From Pseudomonadota bacterium (GTDB taxonomy: Bacteria; Pseudomonadota; Gammaproteobacteria; Burkholderiales; Thiobacillaceae), in NCBI GenBank assembly GCA_021821425.1, contig JAKACL010000045.1, positions 1-13,956 on the forward strand: a stretch of DNA of 13,956 nucleotides, written 5' to 3'. The position numbers and the translations under genes are program-made. The notes below the pieces were generated by a model. That model did not search any database. It worked only from the letters and a program-made list of their open reading frames with translations, and was not told the origin of the DNA. Positions 13,131 through 13,956 of the stretch are shown here, piece by piece. Position 1 is the stretch's first letter, and each line of letters starts with the position of its first letter.

Positions 13131-13822
13131 AACGCATCAGCTTCAAACACCTCGTGATCGGCGTCTGCATGCTTGCCGCAGCAGGCATGGCGCTGGCGCT
13201 CAAACCCAGCGCCAAGATGGCGGACGCCGGCCCCAGGATCGACCTGGAAACGCTGATCCCCAAAACATTCGGCGACTGGAAAATCGACGAAACCATCACC
13301 CCCCTGATCGCCAACCCCGAGCAGGAAGCGCTGATCAACAAAATCTATAGCCAGACGCTGACCCGCACCTACGTCAATTCGCGCAACGAACGCATCATGC
13401 TGTCGATCGCCTACGGCGGCGACCAGTCAGACAACATGGCGGTACACAAGCCCGAAGTCTGCTATCCCGCCCAGGGATTCCAGATTCTCAAGACACCCAC
13501 CGTCGGCACCTTTGAAACGGATGCGGGCAGCATTCCTGTCAAGCGTCTGGTCGCAACCCAGGGACCGCGCATCGAACCCATCACCTACTGGACGACTGTG
13601 GGCGACACGGTGGCTGTCAGTGGCTTGAAATGGAAGCTGCAGCAACTGAAATACGGCCTCACCGGAAAAATCCCCGACGGCCTGCTGTTCAGGATTTCCA
13701 GCATCCAGGCCGACGACGCCAAGGCCTACCAAATCCAGGATGCATTCTCGCGCGACATGCTCAAGGCAATGTCGCCCGAAAACAGGCAGCGCATCATCGG
13801 CAATCCCGGCGTAACCAGTTGA
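13127..13822 (+). CDS. epsI: EpsI family protein, exosortase B-associated
   Basis: A 231-aa EpsI family protein. A hydrophobic N-terminal segment (residues 8-25, VIGVCMLAAAGMALAL) serves as signal or membrane anchor and places the rest in the periplasm. The family core is clear: IPKTFGDWKID (44-54), NPEQEALINKIYSQTLTRTY (63-82), YGGDQSDNMAVHKPEVCYPAQGF (96-118, conserved Cys112), and the ITYWTTVGD segment. The family is always found beside exosortases or fused to them, and is thought to assist sorting or EPS maturation; its reaction is unknown. The ATG at 13127 has GAAAG as a weak ribosome site and overlaps a possible 19-codon leader frame. Confidence 0.92.
   Translation: MKRISFKHLVIGVCMLAAAGMALALKPSAKMADAGPRIDLETLIPKTFGDWKIDETITPLIANPEQEALINKIYSQTLTRTYVNSRNERIMLSIAYGGDQSDNMAVHKPEVCYPAQGFQILKTPTVGTFETDAGSIPVKRLVATQGPRIEPITYWTTVGDTVAVSGLKWKLQQLKYGLTGKIPDGLLFRISSIQADDAKAYQIQDAFSRDMLKAMSPENRQRIIGNPGVTS

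Positions 13823-13956
<134 letters not shown>

Overview
The window looks like a GC-rich betaproteobacterial chromosome (Nitrosomonadales/Thiobacillus-like; this placement is inferred from gene content and protein character, not from a search). About 9.5 kb is one plus-strand exopolysaccharide (EPS) locus of the exosortase-B type, comparable to the eps clusters known from Methylobacillus and its relatives. The remainder is housekeeping sequence plus a decayed intergenic stretch.

Layout. Positions 1-77 hold the last codons of an unidentified plus-strand gene and a bidirectional terminator. Positions 82-1591, minus strand, carry gltX (glutamyl-tRNA synthetase) followed closely by tRNA-Thr(CGT). 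A divergent promoter region leads to tRNA-Val(CAC) at 1687-1761 and its terminator. Positions 1949-2819, minus strand, form a two-gene unit: a small double-CDGSH iron-sulfur protein, then a DUF924 protein. Positions 2820-4417 are gene-poor: a small secreted protein (3346-3672), a frameshifted HIT-family remnant near 3803-3899, and an unassigned GC-rich stretch with a hairpin.

The EPS locus begins at 4418 and runs off the right edge. In order it has: a polyprenyl-phosphate sugar-1-phosphate transferase that loads the first sugar; the EpsD lipoprotein of the peptidyl-prolyl isomerase/SurA type; a CAAX-type intramembrane protease; the EpsL outer-membrane protein; a REP-like repeat cluster; EpsE (Wza-type export protein); EpsF (Wzz-type chain-length protein); EpsG (BY-kinase-like ATPase partner); exosortase B; EpsI; and the first 31 codons of a GDP-mannose 4,6-dehydratase. 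The initiating transferase, export protein, chain-length protein and its ATPase partner form a Wzx/Wzy-style assembly and export line. EpsD and EpsL are the envelope accessory parts. XrtB and EpsI belong to a protein-sorting system whose PEP-CTERM substrates are not in this window.

Points most worth a second look: (1) EpsG has lost the P-loop lysine and one Walker A' aspartate, so it may not be an active kinase, yet its N-terminus carries two 24-residue motifs with a 5-residue spacer, the architecture of the cyclic-di-GMP-binding MshEN domain; (2) a perfect 9+1+9 palindrome upstream of epsD looks like an operator; (3) three REP-like hairpins split the EPS locus between epsL and epsE; (4) a 19-codon reading frame links xrtB to epsI through an ATGA overlap. 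I do not see a wholly unprecedented system. The best candidate for new biology is the EpsG regulatory architecture.
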